NCBI GenBank assembly: GCA_013399305.1
Contig: VXAI01000013.1
Location: 2,450,510 to 2,514,509 of the forward strand
Origin: Rostratula benghalensis
Lineage: Eukaryota > Chordata > Aves > Charadriiformes > Rostratulidae
DNA: 64,000 nucleotides
Direction: 5' to 3'
The notes beneath the pieces were generated by a model. That model had not been told where the DNA came from and ran no database searches. It saw only the letters and a list, made by a program, of their open reading frames with translations. Positions 1 through 12,645 of this stretch are shown here, one piece after another; position 1 is the first letter of the stretch; every line of letters starts with the position of its first letter. The position numbers and the translations under genes are program-made.

Positions 1-128
1 TCCTTCTCTGGAGATATTCAACAGCACCTGGATGCGTTCCTGTCCAGCTTGCTCAAGGTGATCTACTTTGGCAATAAGGTTGGACTAGATGATGACTAAA
101 GGTCCCAACCCCTGCCATGCTGTTATCC
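1..128 (+). mobile_element. CR1 LINE, 3' terminal fragment (cut by window edge)
   Basis: The first bases match the CR1 3' untranslated region: a 'ccttctctggagatattca' block, then 'cacctggatgcgttcctgt', a 'ggttggactagatgatg' block and 'aaggtccca'. The same order of blocks recurs at 10569-10680. The usual short terminal repeat (ATTCTGTG) has decayed to something like 'ccatgctgttatcc', so this is an old copy. The 5' part lies outside the window. It is non-coding here. Confidence 0.9.
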
Positions 129-3100
129 TATTGCCAGTTCACCACATTTCTGCTGCATTGACAAAGGGATTCTTGTTTCTGTGTTTAAAGTTCTTTGACA
201 TATATCCTGTCCTTGCTGCTATTTATTCATTTTCTGGGAGCCTGCAATCATCTCATTTTGCCTGTTTTATTTGTAAACTTTTGAGCTTTATTCCACGTTC
301 CCTGTAAGCCTTCACAAATATTCTTATTTTTTTTCTTCTTAAGAGCTCTCTATAACTGTAATACATACAAAATACTTATAGTTGCTAAACTCCCAATATG
401 CCAAGGACAATACTGTTCACCTTGCTTCTCTGTTAACCTGTATTTGCCTTTCTTTTTCTGTTTTAGGCAATAGGCTGTAAAAGTAGGGACACTAAAAGAG
501 CTGTAGAAAGCATCTATCTGTTCTGTGTTTCTGCGCTGAGAAGCACCACAGGGTCATAATGTGCCTGGGGCTCTGAACAGTGTCATGATCATAAAAATTA
601 CCGCCAGCAACAGTGTTAGGAATTAAAGGCAAACCAGTCTCTGTTTAAGTAGCATTAAACCTGAAGACAAACAAATCATGGCAAGTGATAGGAAAATAAC
701 CCCTAATCTGTCCCTTCTGATTTTGCTTGCCTACACATTGAGGGAATTTTGCCTATTTGGCAAAATCCTGCTTTTCAGGAAAAATACTTATACAGTATAA
801 TATCTCCATATAATGGAAAGGATTATGAGAGTTATTTGTTTTGTTTTGTTTGCAAACCTGAATTTCTATATGTTCTTGAAAGAATAAAGGGAAAAACTCT
901 GGAGCTTTATCAAGATACAAAGCAATAAGAATTAGCAGAGAAAGCAAAGGAGAATAAGAACAATTTCTGTTACTGAGTGCATTGAGGAGGTGTGTCTAAT
1001 TGCCCAGACAGCAGGATGAAAGTGTTTCATTTCTATACATATTAGAGATTAAACATTGTAATATTTATAGCAACCTTTTTTTTTTTTTTACATGCCAGAC
1101 TGCAGGCTTCTAGAAATAGTCTTTCAACAAGGAATATTATTAAACCTTTAATTTTTTTCACTGCAACTATAATATTCTTCCCACAGAAGGAAATCTCTTT
1201 CTTCTCTGATACAGTGTGGCTAATCATTAGTTACTTTCCTTTTCAAAGCTGCAGACTCATTATAAAAATGTGAGTAGCTAGCACTTAGACTTCTAACTGA
1301 AAGCCACTTAAAGCCATTAGATCTATGAACCCTGAACTCCTGTGCACTCTTACCATTGTTAAGGTATAAAGAAACTGTCTTCTGGTGTTGGTAAGTATAT
1401 CCACAAAGCTTCTTTGTGTCACACAGCATCCATTTTATATATAATTACATGTTATGAGAGACAGAGAGCATGAAATACTTGCAGAGAACAGAGCATCCAA
1501 GATTTGCAAATTCTCAAAAAGCAAGTGATAAAATTTTGCCCAGCAAACTCTAATGGCTTAAATGCCAATAATAATAAGTGCTTCTTTCTGTGGTCAATAA
1601 AGACTGACATCAAGAATAAAATAAACCAATACAAAAGTGAAAGAAAGCAAAATTGTCAACATGAATTATATTGGTGTAGTTGAGAGTAAATATGTTATTG
1701 TCTAGGTGCTTAGACAAAAAAAAAAAATAAAAATTAGCCACATGATACTGGGAGGCAAGAATTTTATAGTCCATTGTGCTAGGATACTGGTTAATTCTCC
1801 AGAAGTAACAGTATTTTGCCAGAATGGAAGATATTAAGTGGGGAGTGTAGGGAACCAGCCTTTTAGCAACTAAACCCAATTAACACCAAGATAAGACTTT
1901 GTATTAAGATTCCTTTTTCATTTAGAGGAAATAAGCAAAATCTGTCTTGTATTCCGGTATAACAGATACAATCACTGCATTTTACAAGCATTTCATTCTG
2001 TCAAGAACATGGTTTCTGTTACAGTTACTTCCCTCTCAGATACTCTGGATAAGCCACCCATAATCACTGTCCAGAACTTTTAGGTCCAAATCATCTAGGG
2101 ATTACATGAAACTAAATGTTACCCAGTTTAAGTTAGTCTATTGCATTGGATAGAAATTGTTACAAGGCAATGCAATGATGCTGATCACTCAAAGAATTCG
2201 TCTTGGGTAGAAATTTGATCCTGGTACAAACTTGTTCTGTTGAAGGCCAGACTCTGGGTGCAGTCAGAGAGCATAAATTCCCTCCCATTTCCATATGTCG
2301 TTGTGCTGGATGAAATGTTGTTGCTTTAAGTGTTTCACCTCTCCATACTGCTACTGGACATTAACACCCCTTCTCAGCAGGTTGTATATGGATTGGATTT
2401 TATATGCTATGGTGGTCAAAAGGAAGTCTTCTGTGTCTAACAGGTGTGTCCTTTTTATGGTGAGTTTCTGCTTAGATTTGTAGAGCCAATGTAATGTTAA
2501 GGCTCAAAAACCATTCCTTCCTGCTAATCTGATGAAGAACAATTCCTCTAGAAAGTAGGAAGTTAGCGACTGCAAATATATGAAGACCAAATAATGAATA
2601 CTGCATATGATATTCCAAGCAAAAGGCACTGTAAAAAGGGAATTGCATCAGATGTTTACATTGCAGAAGTGAGATCTAAGAATTAGAGAATGTATGTACA
2701 TTAATTCCTTCCATTGATCTAGAAAAAGTATTTATTTCTTCACAAGAAACAAGGCTTGGTGAAAACAAACACTGTAAAAGACATGATGGATCCCAGCACA
2801 AAATGGACTTCATTCACTGGACATCCAATACAAAATTTCTCATAACTTTCCCCATTTCTGAGTTTATTCTATAATCTGTGAAAGGTATTCTGTTTCTGCA
2901 GGCTGCTGTCAGTGATCCAGCCATATTTACCTCTTTCTGCCAAAAATCTTGCAAGCAGCAAAAGTATGAATCAATGCAATTACCAGTGGTGTTCTCTTGA
3001 GTGACAAAACTTCATCTTGGACTCACCCTAAATGCAGAATTCTGTTTCAAAAAGAAGATTCCCTATTTTGTTCTTTGCTTCTCATCTCCAATGTTATTTC

Positions 3101-3756
3101 ATACTGCAGTTATTTCTTTCTAAATGTCCCATTTGTACTTTTTATTTCTAATAATTTATGTTTTATAAATCCTGCTATTGCTTTGATGTGCACATTTCAA
3201 TTTTTTTCCTGTCATTTAGCTTATGTTTACTCCAATTTTTATTCCAGGGGCTATGAAAAACCTCCATATTTAGCTTTCTAAGTGTGTGGTTTCCCATTTT
3301 TTATTTTGTGACTCACATGCACATGGAATTAGCACCATTCCCATAAGCACCATTCCATGCAGCTTAATTTCTATCATCAGGCACATGACTACACTTGAAG
3401 ACCTTTGATTTACAGAAAGCTGATCTAAGCCTGCCTGTCATCCATTAAAAGAGATGTTTCTGCTACACAAACTTTGGATATAGAAAGTGGAGTTTCTCAG
3501 AAGTGTTTAGGTTATTTCCAAAAACACTTCCTATCAGAGGATGTAGGGCGTTGTCCTTCTTATCATCTTGTGATCCAACAACTTTGCTTGTTGGTTGTTG
3601 GTTGCTTTGTTTCTGGCTTCAGATAGTATCACATATTGGTGTCCTTCTCAAAAAAATAAAAAAAAAAAAAAAAAGGAAAGCAATGTTATCTTGTCCTTTA
3701 TGAATTCAGTAAAGTGACATTTAATAATTAATAGGGCTGCTTCCATACCATTTACC

Positions 3757-3779
3757 TTTTTTTTTTTTTAAAAAAAAAA
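3757..3779. repeat. T13A10 self-complementary homopolymer junction
   Basis: Thirteen T directly followed by ten A, able to fold back on itself. The same TnAn arrangement occurs at 36264-36285 and 37712-37726. It probably reflects slippage in homopolymers rather than function. Confidence 0.85.
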
Positions 3780-6185
3780 GTCATTATGATCATTCCTACT
3801 TATCCAGACAGACAAATCATTTAAATACTTCATGGAAATAGTTGAAAGGGTATAATTCTTCTTTGTAGAGGAATCTCACTACTGCACCTCTGCAAGATAT
3901 TTCTGGCCTTCTTCATCGTTAACATAATGTACAGCTCAATCTTTTCCTGACTGGTGCGATGGTGAGTGCAAATGTAGTGGCCAGTGCTGCTGAAGCCTGT
4001 CGATTAGAATTTATCTGAGCAGCTCAAAGGAATGCAGTGCAGAGAACATTTTTCTGCTGAGCTACACAGGAACACTTTGCAGCTCCACTTAGTTCTTCCT
4101 GCTGATTGCTGCGTAAATGTTAACCAGCTGGAGAGCAAACCACTCCTCAAGGACAGACTGCAGCGACTTGCACCTGTGGTGTGTGGATGCCTGCAATAAC
4201 CTATCACCCTCTCTTTTGAACACGGTGACCTGCTGCTTAGGGAAAGGAGTTTGCTCTCTCCTGACTTTTCCTCATTACAGAAACAGCTGAGCACAGGATC
4301 ATGGGGTTTTGGTCCAAGAGTTCCAGAGTTCCAAGAGTTCTCTAGTCTTACTTTATTCATGTAGTCTCTTCTGATTCCTAGACTGGCTCTGGTCACAAGG
4401 ATGCAGTATCTATCAATAATAACAGACAAATTTTTACTGCTTACATTTTTTCAGAGGAAGGGCCATCATTAGGCTTTTTGAACCGACTCATTAAACAAAC
4501 TCGGTGCCTTCCCCACCACCAGCTCAAAAGTTGACTTGTGCATATGTATGTGTTGTAGAGCAAGTGGTTATTACTCTTGCAGGTAGCTCTAAACTCAGAA
4601 AAGCAGTAAATACAAAAGAGAGTCAAACCAAACTGATGGCAACCTAAGACGTGAGAGCAATCTATTAATCAGGAAATGAGCATGGTATGAAGCCAGATAA
4701 GTAAATTAGATGGAGCCAAAGCTGGATCAGACAGCACAGAAAGAAAATAAAGAATATAAATTAGGAACCTTCCCCATTGGACTGAATAATCCAAAAGTCT
4801 TGTGACTATTGTAGTGAATGGTCATGTAATTTTAAGGCTTCTCTGTAATATACAAGTGTAGAGGGATAGAATTAGTGACAATCTTCTCTTTCAAGAATTA
4901 ATTTTTTAAAATTTTCATGTTTTTTTAATGTGGAAGGATTTGTTTGGAGATTTTGTATATAATTTATATGAATCTGAGTAACTTATCAATTTATAATCTT
5001 GGTACATTATTTCCAAACTACTGCAACTGACATTCATCCATTTTTCCTCCAAATCCCTCCTCAGATATCACTTGTCCCATAGAAATCACAAATGCTGACT
5101 TATTCAATGGTTTCTTTCAAAGAATAACTTCTGGACCTCTAATAGAATGAAATTTTTATGACCAAACTATTCCTTGTCTTGAAAAATGTTGATATGTATT
5201 CAATAAATGCGTTAAAATTTGGTATACAAATATATCTGCAATTGTTACTCAGGTGAAATTTTAGCAGTGTGAATGTGTTGGCTGGATCTTGGAAAGCTGA
5301 GTTTAACAGTTCTGTGTTGTCTGATCCATTCATGCTAAGCCAAAACTACAAAACAATCTATTATTAGATATTTCACTAATTTTTTAGTGACAGTCCTTAT
5401 CAGCCTGGAAATATTACCAGAGAAAACAATGCAGTATATCCTGGGATCTTCCTGACATATTTTATTCCATACAGGCCTAAAGATGTCAATCTATTTTACA
5501 GCAGCAACATTATCATTCCACAATGCAGGGTCATATTATATGATCCCCAAGTGATAAGGGATTAAAAATAAAGCAACCAGCAACTTTACTGCTATAAACA
5601 CAAAATGGATACCTTTTAATGGAAGTTTCAGGATGGAAGGTCTGAGTGATTTTTTTTATTTGCTTCCACCAATTTACCTGTTTCTACTTGGAAAATTCAT
5701 TTAAGAGTGCAAAGCTCCAGTTACTCATGAACAAGCCATAACTTTTAAAACACAAAATGTAGGCATAAAATCAGTCCAACGCTGGACTTCAAGAATCAGC
5801 AAGTTCCCTTTCTCCCATAATACTGCACCCTTGCACTAAGCCGCAGAGCGTAGAGGGGAAGGTTTGACTCTCAGCAATAATTTTGCAGGTCAAGAAGTAT
5901 TCAGCATTCAGTCAGAACAGTGTCTATTTCAGATTTTAAAAAGAGCAAGGAAAAAAGTTACCCTTTGTTACATCTCTTTCTCCTGGTCTGTCCTGACAAT
6001 AAAATTGTCTTTAAAATCATTTGGACATTATGGAGATCTTGTATTAAACAGATGATCCTCTAGGGACTTCTGAATGCTGTAGCAACAAAATACCAAAAAG
6101 TAGATACAGAATAGAATAGTGTCTAATAGAGATGATTCCAGAATCGTCCAGTTTTCTCTCCTTTCTTGCAGGGAGCCTCAGATAT

Positions 6186-6191
6186 TAAAAA

Positions 6192-6222
<31 letters not shown>
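6186..6222. repeat. A-rich (CAAAA)n microsatellite
   Basis: A run of A followed by at least four CAAAA units. It lies just downstream of a pyrimidine-rich acceptor-like tract ending in CAG at about 6170, which leads into no plausible exon. Confidence 0.9.
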
Positions 6223-6224
<2 letters not shown>

Positions 6225-6737
6225 AGCAAACCAAAACTGACTAATATTCTTAAGATACATAATAGCAGTTAGTGGAAGGACTACAATTAAGTTTTTTTAT
6301 TGCCGTATCTTTGAGTTGTCACTATGATAGAGTAACATGAAAGACATTTTGGAATACTTATATCAAATTAATATGTTAATCCTAACATTTTATTAAAGTT
6401 TTTGTTTGCAATAATATATCTTGCAAGAAACACTGTCATGTGGCTACTTTCTTTCATTTCTTGTATCTGTGTTATAACACTGCTTTTATTCATAGTGAAA
6501 GGCGCCATACAATCTGAAGAGTCCTTAACACACACATTGGATTGGAAAGATATATTCAGAAGCAATCTCACTGATTCACTGGCCACTTGAGACTGAAATA
6601 ATTAGCCAATTGAAATAGATTTTATAATTTTATCAAGAGGAGATATTTTTTCAATATCAGCATTTTCTTGGCTGTTCTTACAAAGATGAGAACTAGTTAG
6701 AGAGAACCAAATAATCAAGAGTTATTTAGCATAAAGT

Positions 6738-6787
6738 GGAGGAGAAAAAAAAAAAAAAAAAGAAAAAAAAAAGAGAGAGAAAGGAAA
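6738..6787. repeat. 50-bp homopurine (A/G) tract
   Basis: Fifty consecutive purines: GGAGGA, two long A runs, then GAGAGAGAAAGGAAA. Long purine/pyrimidine strand asymmetry of this kind can form triplex DNA and is prone to slippage. No gene is associated with it. Confidence 0.9.
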
Positions 6788-6948
6788 TCACAAGGCACTT
6801 GTATTTTTCTGGCTTTCTGTTCTCTTAGCTATTATGCTGATCACTTAGGTTACCCAAATACCCTCTCTGGTAAGGATCTAGTTTATAGTTCCAATATGCC
6901 TTTAACAAGCCTCGTTATTTGATTTCTCAAATGGAGGTATCAAGCTTA

Positions 6949-7030
6949 ACATAAAATTATACATAATATTATACATGCATATATTACATACATGTATATA
7001 CATTGTATAACCACACCTATATAAACAAGA
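6949..7030. repeat. AT-rich TATA/ACAT low-complexity tract
   Basis: A degenerate alternation of TATA, ATACAT and CATGTATA units with several short palindromes. It is a simple-sequence region without coding potential. Confidence 0.7.
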
Positions 7031-7267
7031 ATGTATTTGTTTTTGAGTGCTTAAAATACGTTCTCAAGATTTTAGCAGTGAAGAAAAATCTCCAGTATTC
7101 ACTAGATAATCATTGATAAAACCCTGTAATATTTTATCAAAATTAAAATCCTTAACACTTCTACAGCATAGTCCGTCTATGGATTTTGAAACTCTCAGAA
7201 CATAATTAAGCTTTATAGTGTCCCCTGAGTAAAGAAACATTATTCTCTCTGTTTGAAAAATGACAAA

Positions 7268-7312
7268 GATTCAATTGATTGATTATTGATCAATTATTGA
7301 TGAGTATTGATT
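7268..7312. repeat. (TTGA/TGAT)n degenerate microsatellite
   Basis: ATTGATT-type units are repeated about six times ('caattgattgattattgat' and onward), including the internal palindrome TTGATCAA. Imperfect simple repeat. Confidence 0.75.
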
Positions 7313-10300
7313 AAGAAGAAATCCTACAAAAAAGTACTGTGTTGATTTCTATTATCTTTGTCAATTGCTAGACAAGTGAGGGAAAGTTGTTACTGAGACA
7401 TTTCAAGAAAAGGGGAAAATGAGAATATATGCTGCATGTCATATATGAAATTCATAGCAACATTAGGACAAGGAGTAAAAATATAAGGGCTTTTTTTTTT
7501 GTTTCCCAACATTGGAGGTAATAATTACACTTTTTTTCAGCAACATACTTTGGAAAACAAAATACATAAAGAGATATACATATTTGTATACATACATTTA
7601 AGTTTATACATGTTCCTCCAAATACATGCTTTGTCTCCACTGTGGTAAAACCACTGCCTAAGATGTGACACATTGTAGCCCACCAGTAAGGATTTGGGAT
7701 ATGATAGAAGACTGTAGCAAACTTTTGCACTGCTTTACACAGTGTGCAGTAAACTATGCTGATGTCTATTATGGGTAAAACCAAATTCATCTGATACCTT
7801 GTAGATATGCACTGCAGTAAATAAGTCTGTGCAGATGGTGGAGAGCACTGCCCAAGGGAAGGGGCCACAGCTTGCTTTTCCCTCACATCCTACTCCCCCT
7901 TCCCTTTAACATTGGCTGAGACTCGCTTCTTTCCTGTCAGTTTTGCACCACCATGGTTCCGTACTGATCCTTGTAAATTCTGTTGCAATTTGAGGCCTTG
8001 GATAAATAAGTAAAACAGCCCTTGGCGTGCAAGAATTACATTTACTTAGTAAGACTTGTTGTTGTTATTTCTTGCCAATAATGTAAAGACCCTTCTTTCA
8101 GTTATCATGTAGAATGTACAACCAGTGCTTCATTTATAATCAGTGGGAAAATAGGTATGTATGAATAAGGAGGAAAAATATCTTTGCATAGGGTTCGTGA
8201 TGATCTTGTTATGACAAAAAGGAAAAAAAATATGAACTCAACCAAGGATATTGTGAGGGAGGAATGCTGCATTACAGTGATGTGGATGTCTCTCTTACAT
8301 TTCAGTTCTTGTATAGAAGTATTTTTAGCCAGTCACACACTATGTTAAGAATCTTTTACATTAACAATATCATTTCCTTACCCTTCAGGTTTTAGAACTT
8401 TCATAAATTACTTTATTTCTGATTCTTTTCTTTTTGACTTTTATTGTGAATTTCACAGAAGACTCTTAGTCAGAAATAATAATTATTTTAATATGTATTT
8501 ACTTAGAGATCATAGTTGATTCTTTAATAGCAACAGTCAAAAGCACTTACATGCTGCAAATTGTATGTCTTCTGTTTCTACTGCTGGCTGTTATAATATC
8601 ACTTCCACATAAATGCATGCCAGTGATTTTTTTTTTCCCCCAACATACTTTCTCTCATCTTCTTTCTCTGTTTCTAAGCCAAAACTCTGAGGAGGTTCAT
8701 TCCACAGATAACTTGGTCAAATCCACTCCCAGCAAGACCAGGCGCAACTTCCTACTCTTTAGTACAGATACAACCAATCATGAATTGTACCATTGAACTT
8801 GGAGCAAAAGTACACTTATGTCCGAAAACAATAATGAATTTCACGGGCTCATATTACAAAGAGAGTATAGTCAGTTCCAAAATATGATCGTAATTTACTG
8901 AAGAGAGAGCTTTCATGGTTAATGACCTACTGAGATTGGCATTTTGTGCTTCCTTCCATTCATATGATGCGTGGTCATGAATATAAGGCACTGCCCTCAT
9001 ATCAGTGTGGGGTTTTTTCACATTCCTACAGAGGAATGTGAATGTTTGCCCATCTTTCTGTCTCGTGAACTGTTTTTTGGGTTTTGTTTTTTTTTTTTTT
9101 TCCCCATACCTTCCCACATTCTTAGGCATCACCACAGAACTAGTAAGAGCTTCGTAGAATGAATATGCCATTTGAAAACATTTAGTCCAGACTAGACAGA
9201 TATTGACTGAACCACATTAGTTCAAACTTCAGAAAAACTAAAAAAATATTCATACAAGTAAAAGCAAGTGACCTTCTCAAATATGCCTATAACTGCAGTC
9301 AGTCTCCTAAAACTCAGGAGGAAACTCAGAACTGAGGGACAAAACAAAGCCTGGAGTTTTTAGTCAGACATCAACTACCTTCACACTAAAAGATTTTGAA
9401 GTGAAATCTTCACAGAGTTTTTTTCTACTTGGGCCTCTTTCCTGGGAGCTGCACACTGAATAAGCACTCAAACCTGTATTTTATTTTTATTCACGTCTCC
9501 TAGTTGCTGTTACTAACACAGACTGGAGGAAAATTTTCATGCCTAATAGTGATTTGATTAGGAGACATGGGCTTGTTTCAACATACAGAAGGTTTACAGC
9601 ATATGTTTTTATTCTAACTACCCTTTCTCAGTTCCATTGGAATTCCCCCTCTTTCTTCCCTTTTTTCTCTCCCCTTACATTCCTGTGTGGCAACTGTTTA
9701 ATGTACATAATAGCTGAACACTGATGTACCAGTGAGAATGAAGCAACATTGGATAAAGTTCTGTGCAGCATGTATTTTCTGTTAACAGTTTGGGAACTAA
9801 ATATAAAGTTCTCTAAATTCAGCAGCTCTTCATAGCATGTAGAGTTAAAGGCTCCATGCATATGCAACAAGAGAGATAAACAGGGATCCATGAATGCTTT
9901 CTTTGTGCTAGCCATAAATCTGCTATATAAGCGGCTGCAAAGTGTAGTTAAGACAAAATATTCTTATAAGAGCTGAAACTCATCTGTCCTCCCCCTCCCC
10001 CATTTTTGATCTGAGAAGAAAATTTGTAAGGTTTATGATGTGCATCTGAGATCATTGAGTGATTACTGCCACCTAGTTCATTCTCCGTGCAATGAGTTAT
10101 ACACAATCAGTAGAAATGAAGGGACAAGCTGCTTCATTCTACCCCATTTTTTTACGAACTCCACTCCACATCTCCTTCTCAGAAGCCACAGCAGTAAGAG
10201 AAGAAGCAAGCATGATAAGCATCTGTCCCTGCTTTTTGCCTCTCTCAACTTTATGATGTCTCCTAGACAGTAAAATGAATTTCCATGGAAAGGAGACCAG

Positions 10301-10339
10301 CCTGTGAACTCTGTTTCTCTCTGTCAGAGGAATATTTTC

Positions 10340-10710
10340 TTTGGAGAAGAGGAGACTGAGGGGTGACCTCATTAATGTTTATAAATATTTAAAGGGTGAG
10401 CATAAGGAGGATGGAGCCAGGCTCTTCTCAGTGATGGCCAATGATAGGACAAGGGGCAATGGGTGCAAGCTGGAACATAGAAGATTCCACTGAAATATGA
10501 GGAAAAACTTCTTCACAGTGAGGGTGACAAATGCTAGAAGGGGCTGCCCAGAGAGGTTGTGGAGTCTCCTTCTCTGGAGATATTCAAAACCCACCTGGAT
10601 GCATTCCTGTGTGACCTGATCTAGGTCTGCTCTGGCAGGGGAATTGGACTAGCTGATCTTTCAAGGCCCCTTCCAATCCCTGATATTCTGTGTCATTCTG
10701 TGATTCTGTG
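10340..10710 (+). mobile_element. CR1 LINE, 5'-truncated 3' end with intact tail
   Basis: The segment opens in the end of ORF2 ('ggagaagaggagactgagg', encoding the EEKRLRG-type CR1 C-terminal region) and runs through the whole 3' UTR. It terminates in three copies of the CR1 tail octamer (ATTCTGTG, with a TC between the first two) at 10685-10710. CR1 copies are characteristically 5'-truncated and end exactly at this tail, because reverse transcription starts there. No poly-A tail is present, as expected for CR1. Only about 370 bp of an element that is several kb when complete remains, so it cannot move on its own. Similarity to the other copies is moderate. Confidence 0.96.
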
Positions 10711-12520
10711 TAATATAGGTCATAGCAGCTGAAAGGAACCAAGTATTATTTGCCCAAGAGCCTAAAATTCTGAAGGCTCAGGTATTTTACGGTTAGATGG
10801 CATTGAGTACAGAGAGTAATTGGGGAGAAATGGCCTCTTTCTCACCAGGATCATCTCCTTTGGAACAATGCCTGCTTTCTCACATAATAAATAAATAAAT
10901 TATGCAGACTATCTGCCTTGCCTCCAGATCTTTTAATCAGGCCAAAACCTGCTTGTGTACGATCAGTTTTACCTTGTCAATCCAGGAAAGGAGAGAAAGC
11001 TCTTGGAAGGGCTGATGAGAACTCTGTATGCTAATTGCCTTTCTGACTGGAGAAAAATGTAGCAAAAACCAGCTTATAAAGGAGGACAATGAAAAATTAG
11101 TTGCTTTGTCTAAATGCTTCCAGTTGTTGATAAATGCTCACTGTTTAGTCTCACCAATTTTTTTCAGTCTTGCAGCTGCAGAGCCAGTGTTCCTCATGCC
11201 TCACCATGACTGACGATCTGACTGCGTGCCAGATAATCACCAATTCCTGCTCTGCTGTCTGCTTCAGTTATTTTTTTAAGAGCATTTTTTTCTCCTTTTC
11301 TTGAACCTGATGATCTCACACCGGAAATTCAGCTTTTCTCCCAAAGAAGAGGGTCTTTTGTGATGGCAACAGAGCACTCTTACAATCAGCTGGGAGTTTT
11401 CCTTACTTAGGCAAGAAAAAAAAATAAGGTCAAGAATTGACAGAGTTCCAGCAGTGCTTAAACTCTAGCACACAAAAACGCTATTTAAGAAGCAACAAAA
11501 ACCTAAAGACACATTTACTCTGAGGTAATGGTGACATAATTTTTTGGAGAATAATTCCCAGTTATTTTAACCTATTTTTTCTTGCTGCATTCAGGACCAA
11601 AATGTGAATAGGATATAGATGTAAACTTTATATGGAGACAGTGTGTCTCACAAATCAGTGTAGAAATGTCCAGCACAGAAATGGCTCTTTACCTTGACAA
11701 TAAAGGCCAGTTTGATAGTTTATTTTCTTTATTCCTACAATGAGTCCATTGAAGAACCTTCATCATTTTTATTCTGCTTCAATGCCTTACAGTTTTCTAT
11801 CCCTTGTAAAGGAAATAAAGTTACTGAAGGCAATTTGGAGACTCTGAATGAGATGTTGTTTTGAAGTTTCATAATGATTTCATGAATTTATTTTGTACTG
11901 CAAATTACAGTGTCTTGATTGCTAACATGAGACTTGAAGGTTTTTATTAGCATGTCTGTGGCCAAGAGACTGGTCAAATTTACTTTAGCCTTGATTCAGG
12001 CTTCAGCAGTGCCCTCAGTTTATAAGTAAAAGATGCCTTTGTGATCAGAATATCTTTACCCCGCTAATCTAATTTATGTACTCCCATTTTTCATTTCCCA
12101 GTTGACTGCTCCATGTCCTCCTGCACAGACATTCCTGCAGAGGAACTAGTACATATTTTCTTTTCCATATAATATTTTGGGAAAGTATATCTGCTTTCCA
12201 CCACCATTTTGCCCTTTAAAAAGTCTTTTCAATGCAGTTCCTAGAAACTGAGTGTTGCATAAAGCACTGGAAATGGTCCAGTTTCTCCAGTATTCCACTC
12301 CCTGAGCTATTATATGCTCAGAAGAATATAGGACCTTTTTCTTAGATGGCACAGACAAGAGGAAAACCAAAACCGCTGCACCAGATTTTCTGAATTCCCA
12401 TTTTGACCCATCTCTTGTCATAGTTATCTCAAATTATTCTATGTGGAGGGCAAGATATGGGAATGAGGCTTGGATTTATCTCAGGTAGCTTTAAGTTTCA
12501 AAAATGTTTTTGTATCATCT

Positions 12521-12645
12521 AGAGATGAGATAGAGATGGATGAAGATGGGGGGGTGGGGGGATGGGAGAAACAGAGACTGAAAGATAGATAGATGGATAT
12601 GGAGATGAGATGGAAATGGAGATAAGACAGACAGATATATATATT
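12521..12645. repeat. GATG/GATA-rich simple repeat
   Basis: Interrupted GAGATG, GATGGA, GATAGATAGATG and GACAGACAGATATATA units, with a poly-G block (GGGGGGGTGGGGGG) in the middle. The opposite strand is open in two overlapping low-complexity frames rich in Ser, Ile, Leu and His. Those come from the repeat and are not genes. Confidence 0.9.

Larger units (their letters stand above)
129..10339. other. AT-rich non-coding stretch without a recognisable gene
   Basis: About 10 kb of unique-looking, AT-rich sequence with stops in every frame. It contains poly-A/T runs (1076-1089, 3650-3674, 3757-3779), a (CAAAA)n tract, a homopurine tract and AT-rich microsatellites, listed separately. Two minus-strand open stretches of about 140 codons (4004-4429, 7452-7886) have no recognisable domain and are most likely chance. 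A strong splice-acceptor-like pyrimidine tract ends at 466, but no convincing exon follows. I see no promoter, CpG island or RNA gene. Confidence 0.6.

Noticed and set aside
2381..2459. Exon-like segment: acceptor CTTCTCAGCAG, 26 open codons, donor ATG then GTGAGT
   Set aside because: Weak acceptor, short, unrecognised peptide. Kept only as a reminder of how often pseudo-exons occur.
4004..4429. Minus-strand open frame of 141 codons
   Set aside because: No domain, signal peptide or splice context. Composition follows the local DNA, and length is within chance expectation for 64 kb on two strands. It also contains short internal repeats (TCCAAGAGTTC at 4313 and 4330).
7452..7886. Minus-strand open frame of 144 codons with a hydrophobic C-terminus
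   Set aside because: The hydrophobic end is a translated poly-A/T tract and AT-rich DNA. No recognisable family.
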